A DNA stretch of 64,000 nucleotides, taken from Caldilinea sp. CFX5. GTDB taxonomy: Bacteria; Chloroflexota; Anaerolineae; Caldilineales; Caldilineaceae. This document shows, one piece after another, positions 39,265-48,175 of the stretch. Within the stretch, counting starts at the first letter, position 1; every line of letters starts with the position of its first letter. The position numbers and the translations under genes are program-made. The notes beneath the pieces are model-generated. The model was not told the origin of the DNA. It searched no databases and worked only from the letters and a program-made list of their open reading frames with translations. Location of the stretch: contig QWII01000041.1 in the NCBI GenBank assembly GCA_021405325.1, positions 15,647 to 79,646 of the forward strand, written 5' to 3'.

Positions 39265-41640
39265 GTGAACGACTTCATTGAACTCCGCACAATTTTGACA
39301 GCGCTACGCCGACGCTGGTGGCTTTTGCTCGCGCTGCCACTGCTCCTTGGCAGCATCGCCTATGGGGTGAGTCGCCTGCAACAACCCATCTATCGCGCCA
39401 CGGCTAGTCTGGCGATTGACCAGGCGATTGAAGCGAATGCCTTGAAATTTTCCGAGATTGAGGCGATTACACAACTTATCCGCACCAACGCTGATCTCGC
39501 CATTCGCCAACCGATCCTTGAACGGGTAGTGCAAACGCTGGCGCTCCCCCAATCCTGGCAGCAATTACAGACGCGTGTGCGGGCAACCCCGATCGAGAAC
39601 AGCCAGGTTTTGGAAATTTCCGCCGAAGCCGCCACCGGCGAAGAGGCAGCTATCATTGCCAATCATGTCGCCCAACAGTTGGTGCTTTTCAATGTTGCCA
39701 ACAGCGAACAGCGGAACCGCGAGACGCAAAGCGCCCTTGCACAAGTCCGCCTCACCGAGTTGGAAAAGCAAATGCAAGACGGACAGCAGCAACTGGACAT
39801 GTTGAAAGATCTCCAAGCCAAGACCACAGCGGGCAATGCGGAGACGGCGCTCTGGCAGTTGTGGCTAAATCCCACCGGCGGCGTGAATCCGCTGGACCCT
39901 TCCGGTGAGCGGACGCGCCAATTAAATGAGGAGATCGGGCGGCTCGAACGCCTCATGATTGACTGGGAAAAGAACTACGACCGCTGGAAGTTGACGTTAC
40001 AAGAAAATCGTTCCTTTAAGAGCCTAACCATTGTTGAGCCGGCGCAGGCCAGCAGCACACCGATCTGGCCGCGCCCCTTCATCAACCTGCTTCTGGCAAG
40101 CGGCATGGGCCTGGTGCTGGCGCTGGGGATCATCAGCTTGCTCGAACACTTTGACAACACCCTCAAATTGAGCGAGACGCTGGCGCCGTTGGTCCAAGCG
40201 CCGGTGCTGGGCGCCATCCGTCGCCTAAAAAACGGCAGCAACCCCAAACTGCTTCTCTACCAGGATGACCCTTCCCCCATTGTCGAAGATTACCGCGTAC
40301 TCCACAGCAAAATGCAGTTGATGTGCACCAAACTGCCCAAAACCATCTTAATCACCAGCCCCAATCATGGTGAAGGTCGCAGTTTGACGACCGCCAACCT
40401 GGGGATTGTGGCAGCGCAATTTGGCTACCGCACCATCGTCGTCGATGCCGACTGGGAACGCGCCAGCCAACACCAACTTTTTCAAATTCCCAGCAATAAG
40501 GGTTTACAGCAATTGCTCTTTGCTCCCAGTGAACCCACGATTCCGCTCTGGACAATTGACCGGCTGCCCAATCTCACCGTCCTCACCAGCGGACAGAGCA
40601 GCGGCTACGGCGAAAGCAGCGGCGGCTCGGCGACCGAGTGGTGGCGCGCCAAGCGACTGGGCCAGGTGCTGGCCCAGCTAACCGCCCATGCCGATCTGAT
40701 CCTCATTGATGGCCCGGCCCTGTTAACCAGCGCTGATGCCACGTTGCTGGCCGGTCAGGTGGATGGCGTTATTCTGCTGGTCGAAGCCAATCACACGAAA
40801 CAGACCGCGTTGCAAGAGAGCTGTTTCGCGCTCGAGCGGGCGCAGGCAAATCTGCTGGGGATCGTTTGGAATCAGGCCGAAAGCCAGATCAGCAATGCGC
40901 TCGTCCGGCGCCTACCGGAAGCGCCGCCCGCCGCCACTGCGCCCCGTCACTTACTGACCGTGACCGCAGCCCCCCTGACGACAAGTAATCTGGCGAATGG
41001 CGCGCTGACGCCGCAAGCGGTCTCAATGGAAACAGCAATACCAACGCCGCCGGCGCCGGAAATGGGCAAGCAAGAAGTTCCCAGGCAGGAAACCACAACC
41101 GAGCGGCGCAGTCGCGTGGTGCTGCCGTTGCGCAACGGCAAAAACCGCACCGAAGGGCACAAGAGCCTCGGCGCCAATGGCGTCCACCCCGCAACCCCGA
41201 TGCCGGTGAAGATCCTGACCTTTGAAGAAGTGGGGCTGGCGCCGCTGACGCTCCAGGGCAAGCAGAACAGGGTCAATGTCCCGCTGGCGCTGGGTGATGC
41301 ACTGTTGATGGCCGGGGATCAGGTGCAGTTGGCTCTGGTGATCTGGCTGGCTGATGTAACCCAAGCGGCCACCAACGGCGCCGGCCACCACACGTTTCTC
41401 GATGTGGCGCTCAATGGTGCAGCCATAGGCGCCATCCCGCTGGAACAGAGCGGCGCGCAAAGCGCCACGCTGACCATACCGGCGCTCCCGCCCATGCCCA
41501 CCGACAGCGCTTATCTCTTACAGTTGACGCTGCGTAGCAATGACCTTCATGCGTTAGCGCCGGAAATGACCGTAGTCGTTCGCTCGACTTCGCGGCTGTT
41601 GCTCAACGCTCGTCAACCACTGTTGGCTGTAGGAGGGTGA
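39265..41640 (+). CDS. Wzz/BY-kinase-like polysaccharide chain-length regulator
   Basis: The 791-residue membrane protein has helix 1 at about residues 15-35 (RRWWLLLALPLLLGSIAYGV), a long coiled extracytoplasmic Wzz domain, helix 2 near residues 270-292 (NLLLASGMGLVLALGIISLL) and a cytoplasmic CpsD-like ATPase domain. Walker A reads SPNHGEGRSLTTANLG, with Arg372 where Lys is expected. Walker A' is VVDADWERA and Walker B is LILIDGPALL. After residue 530 comes an extra beta-rich region of about 250 residues instead of a Tyr-rich tail. GTG start 39265 follows AAGGAA. It is the first gene of the cluster. Confidence 0.82.
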   Translation: MNDFIELRTILTALRRRWWLLLALPLLLGSIAYGVSRLQQPIYRATASLAIDQAIEANALKFSEIEAITQLIRTNADLAIRQPILERVVQTLALPQSWQQLQTRVRATPIENSQVLEISAEAATGEEAAIIANHVAQQLVLFNVANSEQRNRETQSALAQVRLTELEKQMQDGQQQLDMLKDLQAKTTAGNAETALWQLWLNPTGGVNPLDPSGERTRQLNEEIGRLERLMIDWEKNYDRWKLTLQENRSFKSLTIVEPAQASSTPIWPRPFINLLLASGMGLVLALGIISLLEHFDNTLKLSETLAPLVQAPVLGAIRRLKNGSNPKLLLYQDDPSPIVEDYRVLHSKMQLMCTKLPKTILITSPNHGEGRSLTTANLGIVAAQFGYRTIVVDADWERASQHQLFQIPSNKGLQQLLFAPSEPTIPLWTIDRLPNLTVLTSGQSSGYGESSGGSATEWWRAKRLGQVLAQLTAHADLILIDGPALLTSADATLLAGQVDGVILLVEANHTKQTALQESCFALERAQANLLGIVWNQAESQISNALVRRLPEAPPAATAPRHLLTVTAAPLTTSNLANGALTPQAVSMETAIPTPPAPEMGKQEVPRQETTTERRSRVVLPLRNGKNRTEGHKSLGANGVHPATPMPVKILTFEEVGLAPLTLQGKQNRVNVPLALGDALLMAGDQVQLALVIWLADVTQAATNGAGHHTFLDVALNGAAIGAIPLEQSGAQSATLTIPALPPMPTDSAYLLQLTLRSNDLHALAPEMTVVVRSTSRLLLNARQPLLAVGG

Positions 41641-41641
41641 G

Positions 41642-43192
41642 ATGTACAGCTACACAATCCAGCCGGCCACGCCTCAGCCCACCCCGACGCTCCCCCCGTT
41701 ACCGGCGCCAGCGTCGGTCGGCCAGCCGCCGGTGCTGGCCCTTGTCGCCACGTTATGCGAACGATTACAGCGTGCAGCGATCAACTACTGTCACTGGAAG
41801 AGCAATGATGTGCTGGAACGTTCGGCCTCCGGTGAAAACGATTTGGATCTGCTGGTGAGCCGGAGCGACGCCGAACGCTTCACCGCCATCTTACATGAAT
41901 TGGGCTTCAAGGCGGCGCACGAAACCCACCCGTGGGCCATGCCGGGCATTCTCGACTATTACGGCTACGATGCGGCGACGGGGCGGCTGGTTCATGCCCA
42001 TGTTCACTATCAACTGATTCTCGGCGAGGATATGACCAAAAACTATCATCTGCCGCTGGAAGCGCCCTATCTGGCCTCAGCCACGCAGGGGCCGCTGTTT
42101 AGGACGCCGGCGCCCGCCTTTGAGCTGATCATCTTTGTCATTCGCATGATCCTCAAACACGCGACCTGGGACACGATTCTGGGCCGGTGGGGCAAGCTCG
42201 CGGCCGGGGAGCGACGGGAATTGGCCTATTTACAGAAGCACGCTGATCCGCGCGCCGTGGCCGTGTTGTTGGCTGTCCATCTACCGACCATTGACGCCGC
42301 CTTTTTTGACCAATGTGTAGAGGCGCTCCGTCCCCATAGTTCCCTCCGGCAACGCTTGCAGGTCGGTCGTCAACTCCAACGGCGGCTTCAGGCCCATACG
42401 CGCCAGGGCGAGTTCAAGGATGTAAGCTTACGCTTTTGGCGCCGCGCCCTCCTGGCCTATCGCCGCCGCTTTGCCGCGTTGCCACGCCGCCGCTTGAACC
42501 GTGGGGGCGCGATGATTGCCATTGTGGGCGGCGACGGCGCCGGCAAGACAACGGCGGTCGAGAGCGTCTGCCGCTGGCTGGGGACCGATTTGGATGTCGT
42601 CAAAGTACACCTGGGCAAACCCCAGTGGTCGTTGACCACCCGCCTAGTGCGAACGCTGCTGAAAGCGGCCCGCACCGTAACCGGAACACCCTATGTCGAT
42701 TGGGCCAGCGTTCTCTACGAGGGGTACAACCAGGTCAATGGTCTGGTCGGTTACTGTTTGGCGTTGCGCGCCCTCTGTCTCGCCCGCGACCTTTATTGGA
42801 ACTACAGCGCCGCTCGCCAACTGGCCGCCAATGGGCGTCTGGTCATCTGCGATCGCTTTCCGCTGGCCGCCGTGCGCTGGATGGATGCGCCGCACATTGA
42901 CCAACTTTTGCGCTTACAAGAGCGTCCCAGTCGCCTGCTGCGCTGGCTGGCGCAACAGGAAAAACGCTACTTCCAGGCGATTCTGCCCCCCGAACTGTTG
43001 CTTGTCTTGCGCATCGACCCAGCCATCGCCGCCTTGCGCCGGTCGGATGAAAGCCAACAACCGGTGTTGGCGCGCAATCAGGGGATTTGGGAAGTGGATT
43101 GGGCGCAGACGGACGCGCGCGTTGTGGATGCGAGTCAACCACCAGCGCAGGTGCACGCCGAACTTAAAGCCGGTGTCTGGGCCAAACTTTAG
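41642..43192 (+). CDS. Nucleotidyltransferase-like / thymidylate-kinase-like fusion
   Basis: This 516-residue two-domain protein has an N-terminal half resembling the nucleotidyltransferase-superfamily 'NTP_transf_5' type (CHWKSNDVLERSASGENDLD, then LLVSR). The C-terminal half, from residue 291, is a P-loop kinase with MIAIVGGDGAGKTTAVESV (Walker A) and a later LVICDRFPLA (DR-type lid region). Such fusions appear in exopolysaccharide loci of Chloroflexota and other phyla and may phosphorylate or activate a building block. GGAGGGTGAG precedes the ATG one base after the previous stop. Confidence 0.75.
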   Translation: MYSYTIQPATPQPTPTLPPLPAPASVGQPPVLALVATLCERLQRAAINYCHWKSNDVLERSASGENDLDLLVSRSDAERFTAILHELGFKAAHETHPWAMPGILDYYGYDAATGRLVHAHVHYQLILGEDMTKNYHLPLEAPYLASATQGPLFRTPAPAFELIIFVIRMILKHATWDTILGRWGKLAAGERRELAYLQKHADPRAVAVLLAVHLPTIDAAFFDQCVEALRPHSSLRQRLQVGRQLQRRLQAHTRQGEFKDVSLRFWRRALLAYRRRFAALPRRRLNRGGAMIAIVGGDGAGKTTAVESVCRWLGTDLDVVKVHLGKPQWSLTTRLVRTLLKAARTVTGTPYVDWASVLYEGYNQVNGLVGYCLALRALCLARDLYWNYSAARQLAANGRLVICDRFPLAAVRWMDAPHIDQLLRLQERPSRLLRWLAQQEKRYFQAILPPELLLVLRIDPAIAALRRSDESQQPVLARNQGIWEVDWAQTDARVVDASQPPAQVHAELKAGVWAKL

Positions 43193-43208
43193 CTCAGGAC
43201 AATGGGCC

Positions 43209-43281
43209 GGCCCCCTTCCTGGAAGAGACAACGAGCATCTGGTCATCCAGAACGGTTCTCGCCTCCTCCAGGAAGGGGGCC
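43209..43281. repeat. Inverted repeat with CTTCCTGGA core (family with 12628-12702)
   Basis: GGCCCCCTTCCTGGA (43209-43223) is perfectly mirrored at 43267-43281, with weaker pairing inward. The CTTCCTGGAAGAG core is shared with the palindrome at 12628-12702. It sits in the 118-base gap between two cluster genes. Confidence 0.8.
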
Positions 43282-43310
43282 TTCGACCAGAAGCGATACA
43301 GAAAGTGACC

Positions 43311-44018
43311 ATGCAGCAGCAAGAACCTTGCCTAGTGGAAATCATTGGCCCGGCGGGCGCCGGCAAAAGTTCCCTTCTCCGTGAACTAAGCCGCCGGAAT
43401 GCGAACCTGGCCCTCTTTGCCGACCGCTTGCAGGCGCGGTCCGTGCAAAACCTGCCCTTTTATGTCGGCAGTGGACTGGCCGCTTTGCCAACCCTGCTCC
43501 AGCCGCCGTGGCAGGGCCGTTGGTACACCAGAGAAGAGATCAGCCGACTCCTCTACCTGGTCGGGATGCGCCCTGTTTTCCGGCGACGCAGTCAAACGAC
43601 CGGCGTCACAGTGGTGGATCAGGGGCCGATCTTTGAGTTGACCCATTTACGGGCCTTTGGACCAGTGCGCCTTACCCATAACATGGCGACCCGCTGGTGG
43701 CGCACCATGTTCCGGCGGTGGGCGCCGCTCTTCCGCCTGGTGGTTTGGCTCGATGCGCCGGATGCGGTTTTGCTGCCGCGCATTCGTGAACGGGCGCAGG
43801 CACATGTGATCAAGCAGACCGTCGATGCCGAAGCCGTCGCCTTGCTGGCGCGCTACCGCACTTCGTTCAACGCCGTAATGCAGGGGTTGCAAGGTCACGC
43901 CCCAATCCCGGTGCTGACCTTTGCCACCAATGAGATGTCCGTCAGCGAAATTGCGGAAGAGATGATAGCAAAAATCGCAGCAATCACCAATGGAAATGGT
44001 TATGTTAACCGCCCTTAG
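43311..44018 (+). CDS. P-loop kinase-like protein
   Basis: The 235-residue protein opens with a Walker A motif LVEIIGPAGAGKSSLLREL. It carries VTVVDQGPIFELTHLRAFGP (DxGP, a nucleoside-kinase-like lid segment), RLVVWLDAPDAVLLPRIRER (Walker B-type Asp, Arg lid) and ends in a helix. It resembles thymidylate and adenylate kinases but is not assignable. The start at 43311 follows AGAAAGTGACC. The gene overlaps the flippase start by 29 bases. Confidence 0.75.
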   Translation: MQQQEPCLVEIIGPAGAGKSSLLRELSRRNANLALFADRLQARSVQNLPFYVGSGLAALPTLLQPPWQGRWYTREEISRLLYLVGMRPVFRRRSQTTGVTVVDQGPIFELTHLRAFGPVRLTHNMATRWWRTMFRRWAPLFRLVVWLDAPDAVLLPRIRERAQAHVIKQTVDAEAVALLARYRTSFNAVMQGLQGHAPIPVLTFATNEMSVSEIAEEMIAKIAAITNGNGYVNRP

Positions 44019-45594
44019 AAAAGTACCAACTATCCAACTCTGGGCCAGGTTGAAGGCCGATCACAATCTGACCCGCAAAGCGTATCTAAACGCCCTCTCC
44101 TCGGCCCTGGACTATGGGGCGCGCCTGCTCCTTGGCTTTGTGTTGACGCCGCTGCTGGTGGCGGGCATGGGCGACTATGTCTATGGCATCTGGAAGGTTC
44201 TGAGCAGCCTCACCGGCTATTTGACGGCAGCCAGCGGCCGACCGACACAGACGCTCAAGTTTACCCTGGCGACGCTGCAAGGCTCGGACGATTTCCAGGA
44301 GAAACGGCGCCAGGTGGGCAGCGCCGTGCTGGTCTGGCTGCTCTTTTGCCCGCTGTTGCTGTTGCTTGGCGCGCTTCTGGTCTGGTTGTTGCCGGGCTGG
44401 CTGCACATCACGCCCGAATATATCTGGGTCACACGGGTTGCCACAGCGCTATTGGTATTGCAAATGACGCTGCTGACCCTGGCCGATCTGCCCCACGCTG
44501 TCATGGAGGGGGAAAACATCGGCTATAAGCGCATGGGGATGTCCGCCCTGCTGGTGTTGGTGGGAGGTCTCTTTACGGCCGGCGCCATTGTGCTTGACAC
44601 AGGCATTGTCGGCGTGGCCCTGGCCAGTGTGCTGACAACACTGCTCACCGGACTCTTTTTCCTGAAAGTGACCCAGGCGTATGTGCCCTGGTTTGGCGTC
44701 GCCAAACCGGCGCGTCAGGCGTTGCAGCGCTTTGTCGGCCTGAGTTGGTGGTTCCTGCTCTGGCGGCTGGTCATGCAATTTATGCTGGCCAGTGATAGTG
44801 CGCTGTTGGGCATCTTTGCCGCCGTGCAACTGGTGACCAGTTATTCGCTGATGAAGTATATGCCGGAGACGCTGGTCAACCTCGTGGCGATTGTCGCCTT
44901 TGGCATTGCGCCGGGATTGGGAGGCATCATCGGCGCCGGCGACCTGGCGAAGGCCGGCAAGGTGCGGGGCGAGATCCAGTTGTTCACCTGGTTCACCGCC
45001 ACGGTCATCGGCTCATTGACCCTGTTGTGGAATGACGATTTCCTGCGCTTGTGGGTCGGTGCGGGCTATCATGCCGGCGCGCTGGAAAATCTGCTGCTTA
45101 TGGTTATGATGCTGCAATTGGTCGTGATTCGCAATGACGGCAACTTTATTGATGTCATGCTCAAGCCCAAGCAAAAGGTGCTGTTGGGGTTGGTGGCGGT
45201 CGGCTTGTCCACCGGCGCCGCGATCTTCCTGATGAGATACTTGGCTTCCCCGATTGTGGGGTTGTGTCTGGGCATTATTCTCGGGCGGCTGTTGCTCACC
45301 GTGGGCTACCCCTTGTTGATCGGGCAATTTTTACAGCTACCGCTCCGGCGACAGATCGGCAGCGCCATCCGGCCCGCCTTGGTGACCGCCCTCTTCTACA
45401 GCGTCGCCGCCAAACCGGCGCTACTGCTGCCGTCTTGGGCTTTCTTGGTGGCCAACGGCTGGTTCGGGTTGCTGATCAATATTGTACTCTCCTTGATCGT
45501 CATTGCCGTCGGCGCCTTCTACAGCGGGTTGACGGCAAGCCAACGGGCGCAACTCCTGAACCGTCTGCAACGGGTTATCGCCCTGCCGGGCTAG
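43990..45594 (+). CDS. Lipopolysaccharide/exopolysaccharide flippase (Wzx/MATE-like)
   Basis: This 534-residue integral membrane protein has about 12-14 helices (YLNALSSALDYGARLLLGFV at the start, later FVGLSWWFLLWRLVMQFMLA). The pattern fits the oligosaccharide flippase family that moves undecaprenyl-linked repeat units across the membrane. Several ATGs near the start (43990, 43996, 44002) make the exact beginning uncertain. It overlaps the kinase-like gene. Confidence 0.83.
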   Translation: MEMVMLTALRKVPTIQLWARLKADHNLTRKAYLNALSSALDYGARLLLGFVLTPLLVAGMGDYVYGIWKVLSSLTGYLTAASGRPTQTLKFTLATLQGSDDFQEKRRQVGSAVLVWLLFCPLLLLLGALLVWLLPGWLHITPEYIWVTRVATALLVLQMTLLTLADLPHAVMEGENIGYKRMGMSALLVLVGGLFTAGAIVLDTGIVGVALASVLTTLLTGLFFLKVTQAYVPWFGVAKPARQALQRFVGLSWWFLLWRLVMQFMLASDSALLGIFAAVQLVTSYSLMKYMPETLVNLVAIVAFGIAPGLGGIIGAGDLAKAGKVRGEIQLFTWFTATVIGSLTLLWNDDFLRLWVGAGYHAGALENLLLMVMMLQLVVIRNDGNFIDVMLKPKQKVLLGLVAVGLSTGAAIFLMRYLASPIVGLCLGIILGRLLLTVGYPLLIGQFLQLPLRRQIGSAIRPALVTALFYSVAAKPALLLPSWAFLVANGWFGLLINIVLSLIVIAVGAFYSGLTASQRAQLLNRLQRVIALPG

Positions 45595-45595
45595 G

Positions 45596-45639
45596 TCGTA
45601 GACAGAAACCCAGTTTTTGGCAAAACCGGGTTTCTACGA
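45596..45639. repeat. Inverted repeat, AGAAACCC/GGGTTTCT type
   Basis: TCGTAGACAGAAACCCAGTT and ACCGGGTTTCTACGA form an imperfect stem. A looser version of AGAAACC...GGTTTCT occurs near 38900-39006. It sits directly between the flippase stop and the polymerase start. Confidence 0.75.
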
Positions 45640-45648
45640 GGTATCACT

Positions 45649-46881
45649 ATGCGGAAAGCAAATTATTGGCTGTCGTTACTGATGATCTGGTCGATGCCGT
45701 GGATGGACATGGTGCATATCGCCGGTCTGGGAACGTTGAGCCGTGTGGTCGGCCTGGCGGTGGCGGCGCTTTGGCTTTGGCTGGTCCTGCTCACCGGGCG
45801 CGCGCGGCGACCGGCGCTTTTCCACCTGGCGGCGCTGCTCTTTATCCTCTGGGTGGCAGCGACTGTCTGGTGGAGCTGGGATGTTGAGCGGAGTTGGGCG
45901 CGTCTCTTTATCTATATCCGCATGTTGGGGTTGGCGTTGGTGATTTGGGATCTCTACGAAGCGCCGGGCATGATCAAAAGCGCACTTCAGGCTTATGTGT
46001 TGGGCGCCTATGTCCATGCCGGCGGCGTGGTCTACAACTATTGGGTGGGGGCGGAATCGGTCTATGGGCGCTTTGCCGGTGTGGGCAATATTGCCAACAC
46101 CACGGCCTATGTGCTGGGGATGGCAATGCCGCTGGCCTGGTATTTGGCCACCACAACTGAAGCGCCGTGGTCCCGGCAACGGTTGCTGCAAGTGATCAAT
46201 CTCGCCTATGTCCCGGTGGCGCTCTTGGCCATTGCCCTGACCGCCACCCGCTTTGGCATCATCATGGCTGTCCCGGCTACGCTCTACGGCCTGGTCATGT
46301 TGCTGCGCACGCAAGGCAAACGCGCCTTCCTGATTGTGCCGCTCTTGATCGTCGCCTTATGGGCTTTCTCCACCTTTGTCCCGTCGTCGTCGCTGGCCCG
46401 TCTGGCCGCCATTGATGAGTCGATTGCCAACAGCGGGATGACCGGGCGGCTTGATCTGTGGAAGACGGCGTGGACGACCTGGGAAGAGCACACCATGCGC
46501 GGCATTGGCATTGATGCTTTTCCCAGCGTCAATCGCACCGGGCAGGTGGTTCACAACACCAATCTGGTGGTGCTAGTCGAGACAGGGCTGATCGGGCTGG
46601 CGCTCTACTGGCTGTTGCTCGTCATTGTTCTGATCACCGCCTGGCGGTTGCCACGCTGGGAGAGCCTCTTCTGGGTGGCGCTCCTCATCGTCTGGGGAAC
46701 AGCCAGCCTGGTCTTGAATCTGGCCGAGGATAAGAATATCTGGCTCTTCTTTAGCCTGTTAGTCGCCCATGCCCGCATCCTGCAAAGCGAGCGACAAAGC
46801 GCAATCAGTGAGAATAACACCGTCAGGAGCAGCGCGCCCGCCCTACGCCATGTGCCGGCGCTGCCCCTGGCCAGTACGTAA
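45649..46881 (+). CDS. O-antigen ligase/polymerase-like membrane protein
   Basis: The 410-residue polytopic protein has about 10-12 helices and a large extracytoplasmic loop containing NSGMTGRLDLWKTAWTTWEE and GIGIDAFPSVNRTGQVVHNT, then NLVVLVETGLIGLALYW. The loop with GxGxxxF..V..H(N) is the Wzy/WaaL (Wzy_C) signature. It would polymerise repeat units or ligate them to an acceptor. ACGAGG precedes the ATG. Confidence 0.83.
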   Translation: MRKANYWLSLLMIWSMPWMDMVHIAGLGTLSRVVGLAVAALWLWLVLLTGRARRPALFHLAALLFILWVAATVWWSWDVERSWARLFIYIRMLGLALVIWDLYEAPGMIKSALQAYVLGAYVHAGGVVYNYWVGAESVYGRFAGVGNIANTTAYVLGMAMPLAWYLATTTEAPWSRQRLLQVINLAYVPVALLAIALTATRFGIIMAVPATLYGLVMLLRTQGKRAFLIVPLLIVALWAFSTFVPSSSLARLAAIDESIANSGMTGRLDLWKTAWTTWEEHTMRGIGIDAFPSVNRTGQVVHNTNLVVLVETGLIGLALYWLLLVIVLITAWRLPRWESLFWVALLIVWGTASLVLNLAEDKNIWLFFSLLVAHARILQSERQSAISENNTVRSSAPALRHVPALPLAST

Positions 46882-46901
46882 GTCATTGAAAGAGGTTCGC
46901 G

Positions 46902-48011
46902 ATGAATAGACAACTGTTACCACGCCTGTTGGCGATTGGCCCCTTGCCGCCACCGATTGCCGGCACCAGTGTGAGCTTTCAGGTTTTTTGCAATTTGGTG
47001 AATAACCACCCGGAGCGCTTGAAACTGGACATTATTAATTCCGCCCCCAAACATTTGGGACAATACCCTCTCTTTACCCGTTCCCATTTTGAAACGGCGC
47101 AACGCATTGTCCGCCAGATGATCGAGAAAGTGCGCCAGATCGACCAGGTCTTAATCTTTGGTCAGGATCAATTTTTTCTCTCCATGGCGTCGATCTGTCT
47201 ACGCGTCGCCAAAGCGGCCGGCAAACCGTGCTATCTACGCTCCATCGGCGGCTCGCTCGACAACTATTACATGGGACTACGCCCGTTGTTTCGCCGCATC
47301 TTTCGCGCCACGCTCAATCAGGTGGATGGCTTGATCATTGAGACCGAGTTAAATCACCAATATTTCACGCAAATGCTGGGCAACAAGGTGCACTATGTGC
47401 CGGCCTATCGTCCGGTGAGCGACAGTGAAGCGGCGCCGCTGACGGCAATGCGGCCAACCGGTGGGCCATTACGGGCGGCGTATGTTGGTCATATTCGGGA
47501 AGAGAAGGGAGTCTTTGTCCTCTTGGAGAGTCTACGGGCGTTGGCCGCCGCCGGCGTTGCCCCCGTTTCCTGTGATTTCTTCGGCCCGATCTATGCATCG
47601 GCGGCGCAACGCTTTCCGCAAGAGCTGGCGCAGACGCCGAATGCAGTCTATCGGGGCGTTCTCAATCCGGATCAGGTCGTCCCTACCCTGCGCCAATACG
47701 ATGTCATGGTCTTCCCAACCCACTATGCCGGCGAAGGACATCCGGGGGTGGTGGTAGAGGCAATGATCGCCGGCATTCCGGTGATCACCACCCGCTTCCG
47801 CTCGATCCCGGAGTTGATCAAGCATGAGGTAAATGGGCTGTTGATTGCACCGCGCGATGGGGAACAGTTACGCCAGGCGATCCAGACGCTGCACCAGGAT
47901 CGCACTTTGCTCACAACGCTGGGCCAGAACAACTGGGCGGCGCGTACCCAGTTTTCGGCAACGGCGCAGGTACCGCGCATCCTGCAACCTTTAGGTATCC
48001 AACTTTCTTAA
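46902..48011 (+). CDS. Glycosyltransferase family 4
   Basis: This 369-residue GT-B enzyme has IGPLPPPIAGTSVSFQVF at the N-terminus, GPLRAAYVGHIREEKGVFVL, then LESLRAL, at the hinge, and the donor-binding EGHPGVVVEAMIAGIPVITT (E-x7-E). It transfers a sugar from a nucleotide donor. The specificity is unknown. GAGGTTCGCG precedes the ATG. It follows the polymerase gene by 20 bases. Confidence 0.87.
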   Translation: MNRQLLPRLLAIGPLPPPIAGTSVSFQVFCNLVNNHPERLKLDIINSAPKHLGQYPLFTRSHFETAQRIVRQMIEKVRQIDQVLIFGQDQFFLSMASICLRVAKAAGKPCYLRSIGGSLDNYYMGLRPLFRRIFRATLNQVDGLIIETELNHQYFTQMLGNKVHYVPAYRPVSDSEAAPLTAMRPTGGPLRAAYVGHIREEKGVFVLLESLRALAAAGVAPVSCDFFGPIYASAAQRFPQELAQTPNAVYRGVLNPDQVVPTLRQYDVMVFPTHYAGEGHPGVVVEAMIAGIPVITTRFRSIPELIKHEVNGLLIAPRDGEQLRQAIQTLHQDRTLLTTLGQNNWAARTQFSATAQVPRILQPLGIQLS

Positions 48012-48037
48012 CATCTTTGTTAACGAGGTCAATCATC

Positions 48038-48175
48038 ATGAGAAATGGACAACGCCGACAACCATTGACCATTCTATCAGCCACTGGCGGTGAAGCTAGC
48101 TGCCAGCACACACAGCGCATGACACAGAGAATCAACAACAGGGCGACCGACAGCCGGGGAGGACACGATGCTTAG
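48038..48175 (+). CDS. Short hypothetical frame overlapping the next gene
   Basis: The 45-residue frame reads MRNGQRRQPLTILSATGGEA and onwards, overlapping the start of the phosphoglycosyltransferase gene by eight bases. Its first residues resemble those of the glycosyltransferase at 49698 (MRNRQQRVAIFLPALEGGGA), which suggests a gene stub copied and truncated here. AACGAGG lies upstream. It could also be a chance frame. Confidence 0.3.
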   Translation: MRNGQRRQPLTILSATGGEASCQHTQRMTQRINNRATDSRGGHDA

